Shown piece by piece: positions 7,784 to 15,811 of a stretch of 16,045 nucleotides of DNA. Origin of the DNA: Burkholderiales bacterium (GTDB lineage Bacteria; Pseudomonadota; Gammaproteobacteria; Burkholderiales; Burkholderiaceae_C); the NCBI GenBank assembly GCA_013205525.1, contig JABMMR010000301.1, positions 1 to 16,045 on the forward strand, in the 5' to 3' direction. The position numbers and the translations under genes are program-made. The notes beneath the pieces are model-generated. The model saw nothing but the letters and a program-made list of their open reading frames with translations, did no database searches and was not told the origin of the DNA. The first letter of the stretch is position 1; every line of letters begins with the position of its first letter.

Positions 7784-8530
7784 TTAGGCCGATACAGTTT
7801 CGTAGGCCTCAGGGTCGAGGCGATGCATTTCGTTTTCAATCCATTGCTGCACTTCTTGCATCATCTCTTCGGGCTCGCGTCCAGTGCTTTGAATCATCGG
7901 ACCCACCGACACAGTAACAAGGCCCGGATACTTAACAAATGCCTTGCGCGGCCAACACCGCGCCGAATTTACCGCGACAGGAATAACCGGCACGCCTGTC
8001 TCGATAGCCAACCGGGTACCACCCGCTTTGTAGTTGCCCGCTTGCCCGCGCTCGATACGGGTGCCTTCTGGAAACATGATGACCCAAATGCCTTTACTGA
8101 GCAACTCTCTGCCTTGGCTCACCACTTTTTGAAATGCTTGGCTGCGCAATTTGCGGTCTATATGGATCATGTCCAAGCGTCCAATGCCCCAACCGAAAAA
8201 AGGTACGTACAACAATTCTTTTTTGAACACATACGCCAAATCACAAGGCATGATGACGGGCATCAAAAATGTTTCGTAGGTAGATTGATGCTTGACCAGC
8301 AATATCACGGGTTGATCCACCGTGGGTAAATTTTCCACGCGCTGCAATTCATAGCGCACACCCAATATATGCTTGGCCCCGCTGATCGCCAGACTTAACC
8401 AAAACACAGCCATTCGGTACAAACGATGGCTGCTCAAACGCAAAGCGGCACCCAGCAACATAGCCAAAGCCACAGGTATCACTGTGACCAACATCCAAAA
8501 CATATGCAACAAAGATCTAAGCAATGACAT
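7784..8530 (-). CDS. plsC: 1-acyl-sn-glycerol-3-phosphate acyltransferase
   Basis: Inner-membrane enzyme that acylates lysophosphatidic acid to phosphatidic acid, the second acylation of phospholipid synthesis. Counted from ATG 8530 (248 residues), one or two N-terminal hydrophobic segments (about 9-31 and 38-50) anchor it. Motif I is KHQSTYETF (80-88), with H81 and an acidic partner E86 in place of the more common Asp. Next come YVFKKELLYVPFFGW (100-114), FPEGTR (153-158) and VPVIPVAVN (180-188). ATG 8530 shares one base with the gmhB stop (TGATG), a typical coupled start; a TTG one codon upstream would add one residue and is less likely. The ygjP-like gene follows 3 bp downstream. A paralogue acting on other acyl acceptors cannot be excluded. 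Confidence 0.92.
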   Translation of the reverse strand: MSLLRSLLHMFWMLVTVIPVALAMLLGAALRLSSHRLYRMAVFWLSLAISGAKHILGVRYELQRVENLPTVDQPVILLVKHQSTYETFLMPVIMPCDLAYVFKKELLYVPFFGWGIGRLDMIHIDRKLRSQAFQKVVSQGRELLSKGIWVIMFPEGTRIERGQAGNYKAGGTRLAIETGVPVIPVAVNSARCWPRKAFVKYPGLVTVSVGPMIQSTGREPEEMMQEVQQWIENEMHRLDPEAYETVSA

Positions 8531-9123
8531 CAAGCAGAACCGTTGGAGAAACTTATAGATTGTTTGACCATGGCGTTGACCAATAACCAGTCGGCAAAAG
8601 CAGCCAAGTCGGGGTGCACGCGTGTTTGTAGAGGAAAACCATCAGGCAATGCCAAGCCTGCATACTGCTCACCCTTGCCCGTTAAAACCAAGTGCGGCAT
8701 ACAGCCGCTGGCCGCCGCAGCTTGCGCGTCTCGCAAGGAGTCACCAACGGCATGTACTTCCTTCAAATCGACATTAAAGCGCTCACCAATTTGTTCGAAC
8801 AAGCCCGGCAACGGCTTTCTGCACTGACAATGATCATCCGGGGTATGAGGGCAATAAAAAATAGCATCGACGCGTCCGCCGGCATTGGCCAAAGCTTTGT
8901 TCATCTTGTCGTGCATTTGATTTAAAGTGGCGACATCAAACAAGCCACGACCCAAACCCGACTGATTGGAGGCAATCACAACGCGCCACCCAGCATGGTT
9001 GAGCTTGGCAATCGCATCTATCGCACCAGACAGCGCCAGCCATTCTTCGGGTGACTTGATGTAGTCATCACTGTCTTGGTTGATCGTGCCATCTCTGTCC
9101 AAAATCACTATGGGGGTGTGCAT
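8530..9123 (-). CDS. gmhB: D-glycero-beta-D-manno-heptose-1,7-bisphosphate 7-phosphatase
   Basis: HAD-superfamily phosphatase that removes the 7-phosphate from heptose bisphosphate in the ADP-heptose pathway for the LPS inner core. The 197 residues show LDRDGT (8-13) with nucleophile D9 and acid/base D11, SNQSG (52-56), and the GmhB zinc loop YCPHTPDDHCQCRKP with C91, H93, C99 and C101. K103 and GDSLRD (127-132) complete the active site. The zinc loop is what separates GmhB from other small HAD phosphatases. The ATG at 9123 has an AGAAGG ribosome binding site (minus strand, 9131-9136) with 7-nt spacing that overlaps the glyS stop. The gene ends in a one-base overlap with plsC. The C-terminal tail after about residue 185 is non-conserved in look. 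Confidence 0.94.
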   Translation of the reverse strand: MHTPIVILDRDGTINQDSDDYIKSPEEWLALSGAIDAIAKLNHAGWRVVIASNQSGLGRGLFDVATLNQMHDKMNKALANAGGRVDAIFYCPHTPDDHCQCRKPLPGLFEQIGERFNVDLKEVHAVGDSLRDAQAAAASGCMPHLVLTGKGEQYAGLALPDGFPLQTRVHPDLAAFADWLLVNAMVKQSISFSNGSA

Positions 9124-9135
9124 CTGAATGCCTTC

Positions 9136-11271
9136 TTAATGGGCTAAGCGAGATAAATCGGCCACGCGATTCATGCTGTGATGCAGGTTTTGCAGCAAGC
9201 CTAAGCGATTGCGCCGAATGTCATCATCTGGGTCATTGACCATGACATCATTGAAAAATATATCAACCGGTTCTCGCAATACTGCCAAGGCTTGCAAAGA
9301 CGCCGTGTAGTTTTGGGCCTGATAAAAGTCGTCCGCTTCTTTCACACTGCGTGTCATGGCTTGATGCAAGTTGAGTTCAGCCGGCTCTTTCAACTTTTCT
9401 GCAAAAAACCCAAGCGCGTCTTCTGGGGCCGCCTTTTTCAAAATATTCGTCAACCGCTTATTGGCGGCGGCCAACGCGGCGGCTTGCGGCATGGCGGCAA
9501 AAGTGCGCACCGCTTCCATTCGTGCGCCAATGTCCCCCAAACACTGGGGTTTCAGTGCCAACACTGCATCTACTTCTGCAGGGCTATAGCCTTGGTCTTT
9601 CAACGTGCCTGCCAATCTGTCCAGTATGAATTGATACAACTCTTCTTTGGCTTTCTCTACGGGCAAATCAAATTCCTTGGCGAACACGCTAAAACTGCAA
9701 TCGAGCAGTTGATCAATTCGCATGTTTTTAAATGGCGAGCGCATCAGCAAGCGAATCACCCCCAAGGCTTGTCTGCGCAGTGCAAACGGATCTTTGTCGC
9801 CTGTGGGTAAATTCCCTATGCCAAACATTCCGGTCAAAGTTTCCAGCTTGTCAACCAAAGCCAACAAGCTTCCCACATCGCTTCTGGGCAAGCTGTCACC
9901 CGCAAAACGTGGCTTGTAATGGTCTGCTATGGCATGCGCAATTTCTTCGCTGTGGCCATCGTGCAAAGCGTAATAAGCGCCCATGGTTCCTTGCAGTTCT
10001 GGAAACTCACCCACCATGTCTGTCAACAAATCTGTTTTGGCCAGTTGGGCAGCAGTCACCACATGGGCTTGCTCGACTGGCGTCGCTAAAACGCTGGCCA
10101 ACTGTTGGGCCATGCTGCTCACGCGCAGCATGCGTTGGTGCTGTGTGCCCAGTTGGTTGTGGTAAACCACTTTAGCCAAGCTCTCAACCCTTGACGCCAA
10201 AGTGTGTTGTCTGTCTTGGTTGTAAAAAAATTGTGCGTCTGCCAGTCGGGGTCGGACCACCCGTTCATTCCCAGTGATGACAGCACTGGGGTCTGGCGGT
10301 TGGATATTGCTCACCACCAAAAATTGATGGGTTAGCTCACCCTGTGGGTTCATCAATGGAAAGTATTTTTGATTCGCCTTCATGGTCAGGATCAAACATT
10401 CTGGCGGCACCTCTAAGAAAGACTTATCAAACTGACACAGCAAGACATTGGGTTTTTCAACCAAGCCCGTCACTTCTGACAATAAATCCTCGTCTTGCAA
10501 GGCTTGCAAACCTTGGCCCGCTTGAAGTGCGACTTGGCTTAGTTGAGTTTGGATCATGGCTTTGCGTTTATCAAAGCTGGCGATCACCGCCCCGCGCTTG
10601 TGCAAATCTTCTTCGTAGTCGTCTGCATGATCGATGTCGATGAATGCATCCATAGCCTCGAAGCGGTGACCCAGCGTGCGTCGTCCTGCGCTCAACCCCA
10701 GGGCTTTGACTGCGACGATTTGGTCCCCCAGCAAGGCTATCAAATGATGCACGGGTCTGACAAAGCTGACACTGTCCCAACCAGGCAAGGCACTGTCTTT
10801 GTCAAGCTGATATGTCATGAGTTTGGGAATCGGCATTTGGCTGATGCTCATATCAAGCGCCATTTGCAAACCTTGCGCTATCGTCACGCCTGACTGGGTT
10901 TGTGCCAAAAATAAAGCCATGGCTTTGCCATCGGTTTTTTGCTCTAGGGAAGCAATCTGTTCTGCACCCAAACCAAGGGACTGCATTTTCTTGAGCAAGG
11001 CAGGAGTGGCTTGGCCTTGAGCGTCTAGCCCGACGCTGACAGGCATGAGTTTGAGTTGAACCTGTTTATCTGCCGCCTTGGCAGATACCTCCGTGAGGTG
11101 CACGCCCAAGCGGCGTGGTGTTGCAAACGACGTTAATTTTGAATTGCTGTTTAACAGTCCCTGCTGCTCCAAGCTTTTATAAAGCCCTTGAGAAAATGCA
11201 TTGGACAATGATGACAAAGCTTTGGGCGGCAGTTCTTCGGCTTGAAGTTCTACTAACAAATTGTGATTCAT
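9136..11271 (-). CDS. glyS: Glycyl-tRNA synthetase beta subunit
   Basis: Large subunit of the bacterial alpha2beta2 glycyl-tRNA synthetase; it binds tRNA-Gly and works with GlyQ. The start is placed at ATG 11271, where MNHNLLVELQAEELPPKAL matches the family's N-terminus. A longer reading from 11331 would add 20 residues overlapping glyQ and look unrelated. The resulting 711 residues compare with 689 in E. coli. Visible blocks are FATPRRLGV (49-57), FVRPVHHLIALLGD (170-183), GHRFEA (201-206), an HD-like region with LLTDMVGEFPELQGTMG (415-431), and the hallmark GDKDPFALRRQALG (491-504). The last 120 residues fit the DALR-type anticodon-binding domain. The ATG falls one base after the glyQ TGA (TGAGATG), which points to coupled translation and equal subunit supply. 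Confidence 0.97.
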   Translation of the reverse strand: MNHNLLVELQAEELPPKALSSLSNAFSQGLYKSLEQQGLLNSNSKLTSFATPRRLGVHLTEVSAKAADKQVQLKLMPVSVGLDAQGQATPALLKKMQSLGLGAEQIASLEQKTDGKAMALFLAQTQSGVTIAQGLQMALDMSISQMPIPKLMTYQLDKDSALPGWDSVSFVRPVHHLIALLGDQIVAVKALGLSAGRRTLGHRFEAMDAFIDIDHADDYEEDLHKRGAVIASFDKRKAMIQTQLSQVALQAGQGLQALQDEDLLSEVTGLVEKPNVLLCQFDKSFLEVPPECLILTMKANQKYFPLMNPQGELTHQFLVVSNIQPPDPSAVITGNERVVRPRLADAQFFYNQDRQHTLASRVESLAKVVYHNQLGTQHQRMLRVSSMAQQLASVLATPVEQAHVVTAAQLAKTDLLTDMVGEFPELQGTMGAYYALHDGHSEEIAHAIADHYKPRFAGDSLPRSDVGSLLALVDKLETLTGMFGIGNLPTGDKDPFALRRQALGVIRLLMRSPFKNMRIDQLLDCSFSVFAKEFDLPVEKAKEELYQFILDRLAGTLKDQGYSPAEVDAVLALKPQCLGDIGARMEAVRTFAAMPQAAALAAANKRLTNILKKAAPEDALGFFAEKLKEPAELNLHQAMTRSVKEADDFYQAQNYTASLQALAVLREPVDIFFNDVMVNDPDDDIRRNRLGLLQNLHHSMNRVADLSRLAH

Positions 11272-11272
11272 C

Positions 11273-12178
11273 TCAGGCCGCCGATTCTGTGATGTGCTTG
11301 ACCCATTCTTTAGGTGCCATGGGGTAGCCAAGAGCCTCTCGACTTTTCAGATAACTTTGCGCCACATTTTTAGCCAAATTCCGTATGCGCCCGATATAGG
11401 CAGCCCTTTCAGTCACACTGATGGCTCCGCGGGCATCCAATAAATTAAAAGTATGTGCCGCTTTCAAGACCTGCTCATAGGCAGGCAAGGCCAACGACTG
11501 TGTCATTAAATAAAGCGCTTGCTTTTCATGCGCACTGAACGCTTCAAACAAAAATCCAGCATCGCTGTGCTCGAAGTTATAGGCCGATTGCTCTTGCTCG
11601 TTTTGTAAATACACATCGCCATAAGTCAGTGTGTCTGTCCATTTCAAGTTGTAGACATTGTCAACACCTTGTAAATACATGGCCAGTCTTTCCAAGCCAT
11701 AGGTAATTTCGCCTGTGATGGGCTTGCAATCAATTCCACCGACTTGTTGAAAATAAGTGAACTGGGTGACCTCCATGCCGTTGAGCCAGACTTCCCAGCC
11801 CAAGCCCCATGCACCCAATGTGGGGTTTTCCCAATCGTCTTCAACAAAGCGAATATCGTTGGTGTTTAAGTTGAACCCCAGCGTTTCTAAAGAGCCTAAA
11901 TACAATTCCAAAATATTTGAAGGCGCTGGCTTGAGCACCACTTGGTACTGGTAATAGTGTTGCAATCTGTTGGGGTTTTCTCCATAGCGCCCATCTTTGG
12001 GGCGTCTAGAGGGCTGTAAATACGCGGCTTTCCAAGGCTCTGGGCCCAGTGCACGCAAGAATGTTGCTGTATGCGAAGTGCCCGCACCCACTTCCATGTC
12101 CAAGGGTTGAAGCAAAGCGCAACCCTGTTGATCCCAGTAGTTTAGTAGTTGCAAAATGATTTGTTGAAAAGTCAGCAT
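11273..12178 (-). CDS. glyQ: Glycyl-tRNA synthetase alpha subunit
   Basis: Catalytic alpha subunit of the heterotetrameric class II glycyl-tRNA synthetase, which forms glycyl-adenylate and passes glycine to tRNA-Gly. The 301 residues match the family length (about 303 in E. coli). Conserved parts include [17 protein letters not shown] (4-20), the [19 protein letters not shown] block (31-49), motif 2 in [19 protein letters not shown] (53-71), [18 protein letters not shown] (114-131), and motif 3 in [15 protein letters not shown] (156-170). It starts 22 bp after lnt in an AT-rich gap with no recognisable Shine-Dalgarno, and is followed by glyS after one base. Having glyQS inside an envelope-gene operon is, as far as I recall, common in Burkholderiales. 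Confidence 0.97.
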   Translation of the reverse strand: MLTFQQIILQLLNYWDQQGCALLQPLDMEVGAGTSHTATFLRALGPEPWKAAYLQPSRRPKDGRYGENPNRLQHYYQYQVVLKPAPSNILELYLGSLETLGFNLNTNDIRFVEDDWENPTLGAWGLGWEVWLNGMEVTQFTYFQQVGGIDCKPITGEITYGLERLAMYLQGVDNVYNLKWTDTLTYGDVYLQNEQEQSAYNFEHSDAGFLFEAFSAHEKQALYLMTQSLALPAYEQVLKAAHTFNLLDARGAISVTERAAYIGRIRNLAKNVAQSYLKSREALGYPMAPKEWVKHITESAA

Positions 12179-12200
12179 GATTTATTTAGTTTTTTTCATT

Positions 12201-13793
12201 TTAGTGACTCTTGGCTGTTGCCTTTGGGCGCTTACGGGTTGCCGCAAATAAAATGAGGATGGATAAACAAATTACCCACAAGGGCATCAGCCCCCAACGG
12301 CCTGCCCATCGCGCAAACCATGTCACTCGCCCATCACTGGCAGGAACATTGCCCACCAATACGGTTTGTGTATAGGGCTTGGCAACCGTTTGAATTGTTC
12401 CGACTGAATCAATAATGGCTGTGCCGCCTGAATTGGTTGCCCTGACTGTGGGGCGGTTCAGTTCTATGCTTCGCATACGTGCAATATTCAAGTGCTGTGG
12501 CACCACCACCGTGTTGCCAAACCAAGCAATATTGCTCATATTCACCAAGACCGTGGGCAGATTTGTTTCTCCATTGGTGAAACGCTGAGCTAACTCTTCG
12601 CCGAACAAATCTTCATAACAAATCTGAATCGCCAAACTTTGATTGTTCCAAATAAAGGGCTGTGGCCTCAGGGGACCGCGTATAAAGTCGGTGATGCCAA
12701 AGTTCACCAGTTTGTTAAACCATTTAAAGTAGCTTGGTACAAATTCTCCAAACGGAACCAAATGCTGTTTGTTGTAAAGATAATCATCTGCATTTGCCTG
12801 TAGAGCGATGGCTGAATTGCCAAAGCCCAGCTTCTCTTTGAATGTGGGAATACCAACAATGACCGCCTGTTTCCCAGATGAGAAATGCGTTTTTAATTTG
12901 TCCCACGCTTGATCGGGTATGTCTTTTTGAAGATAGGCTATGGCAGTTTCAGGCATCACCACTAAATCTGTTTTTGCTTGCAGGGCTTGGTCTACATACC
13001 AAGTTACTGCTTCCCGCTTGATTGGACTGTATTTCAATTCTTGCGCAATGTTTCCTTGCAACAAACTCACGCTGAAGGTGGATTGACCATCTGTGGTTGT
13101 CGATAACTTCCAAGGAATAAATATTACAGATATGCCTGCCAGCAAGATGGCTGCGCCAATGTATTTTTGGTTTTTTGTTTTTTGTGGAAACTTCTCGATG
13201 CTTGAACTAAAGCTCGCCGCCAAAAAGGCAGCCACCCAACAAATGCCATACACACCTACCCACGGCGCCAATATCACCAAGACACTGTCAATATGCGCAT
13301 ACCCAATAGCGCCCCAAGGAAATCCCGTGAAAAATTCTGCTCTGGCTATTTCAGCCAATGTCCAGCAGGTGGCGAACAATACGCCACTGAGCCATGGATT
13401 TGCATGCTTGCACTTAAAGTACAAACTGATGGTGAGCGCATAGTAAATGGCTAATCCGCCACACAGCAAGAGCATCGCAAGCAACGTTAAAGAAGCTGGT
13501 AATCCACCAAAATCATGCATAGATATGTACAACCACCAAACGCTGGCTATCAACCAGCTGGTGGCAAATACCCAAGCTTGAAAAAACCTCTGCTTAAGCG
13601 TTATTTCTTTATGTTGGGTAATTAAAAATCCTGCAAGACTTAGCACTTGCAAACTTGCGTTTGCCTGCCCACTCCAAGGTGAGGCTAATGCATATCCCTG
13701 TAATATTCCAAGCAGCGTAATGAAGCTGTAAATGTAGCTGTATGCTTTGAGTTTGACTTTACTATAAAGACTCACAGGCGAAGACGAAACCAC
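12201..13793 (-). CDS. lnt: Apolipoprotein N-acyltransferase
   Basis: Inner-membrane enzyme that adds the third acyl chain to the N-terminal cysteine of lipoproteins, the last step of lipoprotein maturation before Lol export. The 530 residues have about six or seven N-terminal hydrophobic segments (roughly 20-228), a nitrilase-like periplasmic domain (about 238-490) and a closing membrane helix (503-518). The Glu-Lys-Cys triad is E282 in VVMPETAI, K342 in NKQHLVPFGEF and C392 in QICYEDLFGEE, with E350 also conserved. The start is GTG 13793. It is preferred because GGAGGAG lies 7 nt upstream, although it overlaps the corC end by 22 bp; the first 12 or so residues are hydrophilic. corC-lnt adjacency also occurs in E. 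coli (ybeX-lnt). Base composition is more AT-rich than in the leucine operon. Confidence 0.96.
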   Translation of the reverse strand: MVSSSPVSLYSKVKLKAYSYIYSFITLLGILQGYALASPWSGQANASLQVLSLAGFLITQHKEITLKQRFFQAWVFATSWLIASVWWLYISMHDFGGLPASLTLLAMLLLCGGLAIYYALTISLYFKCKHANPWLSGVLFATCWTLAEIARAEFFTGFPWGAIGYAHIDSVLVILAPWVGVYGICWVAAFLAASFSSSIEKFPQKTKNQKYIGAAILLAGISVIFIPWKLSTTTDGQSTFSVSLLQGNIAQELKYSPIKREAVTWYVDQALQAKTDLVVMPETAIAYLQKDIPDQAWDKLKTHFSSGKQAVIVGIPTFKEKLGFGNSAIALQANADDYLYNKQHLVPFGEFVPSYFKWFNKLVNFGITDFIRGPLRPQPFIWNNQSLAIQICYEDLFGEELAQRFTNGETNLPTVLVNMSNIAWFGNTVVVPQHLNIARMRSIELNRPTVRATNSGGTAIIDSVGTIQTVAKPYTQTVLVGNVPASDGRVTWFARWAGRWGLMPLWVICLSILILFAATRKRPKATAKSH

Positions 13794-14620
13794 TTAACCG
13801 CTCCTCCGCGTGCGTGCATGACTTCAAACTTCAGTCCATCAATAGTGAAGGTTTCCCCTTTTTGCGGTACATGCCCAATTTCATGTGCAATGAATCCACC
13901 CAAAGTATCAAACTCCTCTTCTTTTCCTTTTAATAAATCCACTTCAAATGCTTTGTTGATTTCTTCAATAGAGCAATGGCCTGCAATTCGATAGCTTTTG
14001 TCTGCCAAGGTATATATATCTGGTGTGCTGCTTTGTGTGTCGAATTCATCTTCTATTTCACCCACAATTTCTTCAAGCACATCTTCTAAAGTCACCAGTC
14101 CAGCTATTCGACCAAATTCATCCACCACCAGCGCAAGATGGTTTTTGCTTTTTTTAAACTCTCTGAGTAAATCTACCAAGCTCTTAGACTCCGGCACATA
14201 CAAAACATTTCTTAACAGCGCTTTGATGCTGAAGTCTGGAGCTCTTTGAAGTTTATGCAAATCTTTGGAGTGGAGTACGCCAATGATGTTCTCTCGGTTT
14301 TCTTCAAATACGGGATATCTTGAGTGACCAATATCAATCACCTGATGAAATAAGTCGTCCCTGTCCATTTCAATATCAATCATGTCTATGCGGGGCGACG
14401 CAACCATGATGTCTATTGCTCGCATTTCGCTTATGCGCAAGACGCCTTCCATCATCAGTCGGCTTTCAGGGCCGATCAAGCTGTTTTTTTCAGCTTCAAC
14501 CATGACCTCTAAGAGCATTTCTTTTGATTTGGGCCGAATTTGAAATGCCTTAACTATTTTGCTTCGCCAATTTTTAGGCTTTCGCGGCTTGGTATTATTT
14601 GTATCAGATGGTGGTTCCAC
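13772..14620 (-). CDS. corC: CorC/YbeX-type CBS-domain protein
   Basis: Soluble CBS-pair protein of the HlyC/CorC family, linked in enterobacteria to CorA-dependent Mg2+/Co2+ efflux and, as YbeX, to ribosome maintenance. The 282 residues contain a short basic N-terminus, two CBS domains (about 68-125, with GHSRYPVFEENRENIIGVLH; and about 132-190, with ALVVDEFGRIAGLVTLEDVL) and the C-terminal CorC_HlyC domain (about 200-282, with EEFDTLGGFI and GHVPQKGE). There is no DUF21 membrane region, so it is not a CorB/YfjD-type transporter. The start is GTG 14620, with no obvious ribosome binding site, and residue 1 could lie further in. It is the first gene of the operon and overlaps lnt by 22 bp. In E. 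coli ybeZ and ybeY precede it; here the upstream neighbour is a divergent MBL-fold gene. Confidence 0.93.
   Translation of the reverse strand: MEPPSDTNNTKPRKPKNWRSKIVKAFQIRPKSKEMLLEVMVEAEKNSLIGPESRLMMEGVLRISEMRAIDIMVASPRIDMIDIEMDRDDLFHQVIDIGHSRYPVFEENRENIIGVLHSKDLHKLQRAPDFSIKALLRNVLYVPESKSLVDLLREFKKSKNHLALVVDEFGRIAGLVTLEDVLEEIVGEIEDEFDTQSSTPDIYTLADKSYRIAGHCSIEEINKAFEVDLLKGKEEEFDTLGGFIAHEIGHVPQKGETFTIDGLKFEVMHARGGAVKWFRLRL
13801..13807 (-). promoter_or_regulatory. Ribosome binding site that sets the lnt GTG start
   Basis: GGAGGAG on the minus strand, inside the corC coding sequence, is the strongest Shine-Dalgarno I found in this operon. It stands 7 nt before GTG 13793. It decides in favour of this GTG over a later in-frame GTG (residue 7) and implies independent initiation of lnt despite the overlap. 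Confidence 0.75.
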
Positions 14621-14724
14621 TGGATTGCAGGCCTATAAACCTGCTTTTGTTGCTATGGCTTAAGGATACTGATTTTTTTCATCTTTATGGTTTTTAACTC
14701 ATTTTTTTTTGATCTTCTCTATTT

Positions 14725-15642
14725 ATGACCCCTCTTCTACCAGCAGGATTACATTTTTTTGAACGGGGCTGGCTTTCATCTAATGCTATTTTTCTAGACG
14801 ATGGTGTTTCTAGCGTTTTAATTGATACCGGCTATGTCACACACTCTTCTTTGCTTATGACATTTCTTGCCAGTCATCTTCACGAACGCTCTTTGGACAT
14901 TTTGGTCAATACGCATCTTCACAGCGACCATTGCGGTGGGAATCTTGCTGTTCAGTCACAGTTTTTTAAGGTTAAAACTTTTATTCCTTTTGCCTTTTTT
15001 GAAGCTGTTCGTGCTTGGAATAAAAATCTTCTTAGTTTTGAGGCCACTGGGCAATCCTGCCCGAGGTTTCAAGCTGATGCCAAGTTGCGTCCTGGTGATG
15101 TTTATAACTGGGCAAGTTTTCATTGGGAAGTTCATGCCTCTCCAGGTCACGATCATGATGCCCTGCTTTTGTACAACCCCGAACACCGCATATTGATATC
15201 AGCTGATGCTTTATGGGCAAATGGGTTTGGTGTTGTTTTTCCTGAAATTTGTGGTGGCACAGGCTTTGCAGAGGTGAGTTCTACATTGGATTTAATTGAG
15301 AAGCTCAATCCTAAGATTGTTTTGCCAGGTCATGGCCCTTTGATTGAGGATTTGTCAACCGCCATTTCTATTGCCCGGGCCAAGATTAAACGTTTTAAAG
15401 AGACTCCCTCTCTTCATGCCTCGCACGCTGCAAAAGTTCTATTGAAATTCAAGCTTCTGGAATGGCAAACAGTCGCTTATTCCGATCTTGGATTGTGGGC
15501 TCTAAATACTCCGTTGCTAATGTATGTTCATCAATCATTTTTTTCTTCAGTTCCCATGTCTATATGGATTGACGAATTAGTTTCTGAGCTTGTCAGCAAA
15601 AAAGTAGCGCGCATCGATGGTTTGAAATTACTCAATATGTGA
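14725..15642 (+). CDS. MBL-fold metallo-hydrolase, substrate unknown
   Basis: A 305-residue metallo-beta-lactamase superfamily hydrolase, distinct from the one at 5863. The metal ligands are H64, H66, D68 and H69 in NTHLHSDHCGG, H142 in SPGHDHD, D161 in ISADALW and H203 in LPGHGPL. This is the binuclear glyoxalase II-like layout, but the substrate is unknown; the GHDHDA and FGVVFPE segments recall several uncharacterised Burkholderiales MBL proteins. There is no signal peptide. ATG 14725 follows a pyrimidine-rich stretch with no Shine-Dalgarno. The gene is divergent from corC over 104 bp, where I could not pick a convincing promoter. It ends 13 bp before the terminator shared with the rRNA operon. 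Base composition is visibly AT-rich. Confidence 0.85.
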   Translation: MTPLLPAGLHFFERGWLSSNAIFLDDGVSSVLIDTGYVTHSSLLMTFLASHLHERSLDILVNTHLHSDHCGGNLAVQSQFFKVKTFIPFAFFEAVRAWNKNLLSFEATGQSCPRFQADAKLRPGDVYNWASFHWEVHASPGHDHDALLLYNPEHRILISADALWANGFGVVFPEICGGTGFAEVSSTLDLIEKLNPKIVLPGHGPLIEDLSTAISIARAKIKRFKETPSLHASHAAKVLLKFKLLEWQTVAYSDLGLWALNTPLLMYVHQSFFSSVPMSIWIDELVSELVSKKVARIDGLKLLNM

Positions 15643-15655
15643 TTTGCAAAAACAA

Positions 15656-15683
15656 AAAGCCCAACTCTTTCGAGTTGGGCTTT
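15656..15683. terminator. Bidirectional intrinsic terminator between MBL-fold gene and rRNA operon
   Basis: Perfect 12-bp arms AAAGCCCAACTC (15656-15667) and GAGTTGGGCTTT (15672-15683) enclose a TTTC loop. On the minus strand a TTTTTGTTTTTG tract covers the end of the stem and the bases after it, a classic terminator for the rRNA operon ending at 5S. On the plus strand the stem is followed by only TTTCT-type sequence, weaker but well placed 13 bp after the MBL-fold stop codon. Confidence 0.9.
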
Positions 15684-15696
15684 CTGAGGGTGTAAT

Positions 15697-15811
15697 AGCC
15701 TGACAATGTCCTACTTTCACACGGGAATCCGCACTATCATCGGCGCTGACGCGTTTCACTGTCCTGTTCGGGATGGGAAGGAGTGGTACCACGTCGCTAT
15801 GGTCATCAGGC
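15697..15811 (-). rRNA. rrf: 5S ribosomal RNA
   Basis: About 115 nt on the minus strand. It begins GCCTGATGACCATAGCGA, contains the universal CCCATCCCGAACAGG loop and GCGCCGATGATAGTG, and ends GTGAAAGTAGG...ATTGTCAGGCT. The terminal helix GCCTG/CAGGC pairs, which fixes both ends to within about two bases. The sequence style is that of Burkholderiales. It is the last gene of the rRNA operon. Confidence 0.95.

Noticed and set aside
8531..8533. TTG start for plsC one codon upstream
   Set aside because: The adjacent ATG forms the usual TGATG stop-start overlap with gmhB, and TTG gains nothing. It remains possible but less likely.
11272..11331. Twenty-residue N-terminal extension of glyS from ATG 11331
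   Set aside because: It overlaps the glyQ end, does not look like GlyS, and ATG 11271 directly gives the conserved family N-terminus one base after the glyQ stop.
12182..12199. Micro-ORF M-K-K-T-K in the lnt-glyQ gap, as a possible leader peptide for glyQ
   Set aside because: Five codons in an A-rich gap, with no ribosome binding site, no attenuator hairpins and no glycine codons. Chance is the simplest reading.
14627..14650. Terminator-like GCAGG/CCTGC stem followed by TTTTGTT on the plus strand, upstream of corC
   Set aside because: The stem is only 5 bp and no plus-strand gene ends before it, so there is nothing to terminate. It may add structure to the corC leader, but support is too thin.
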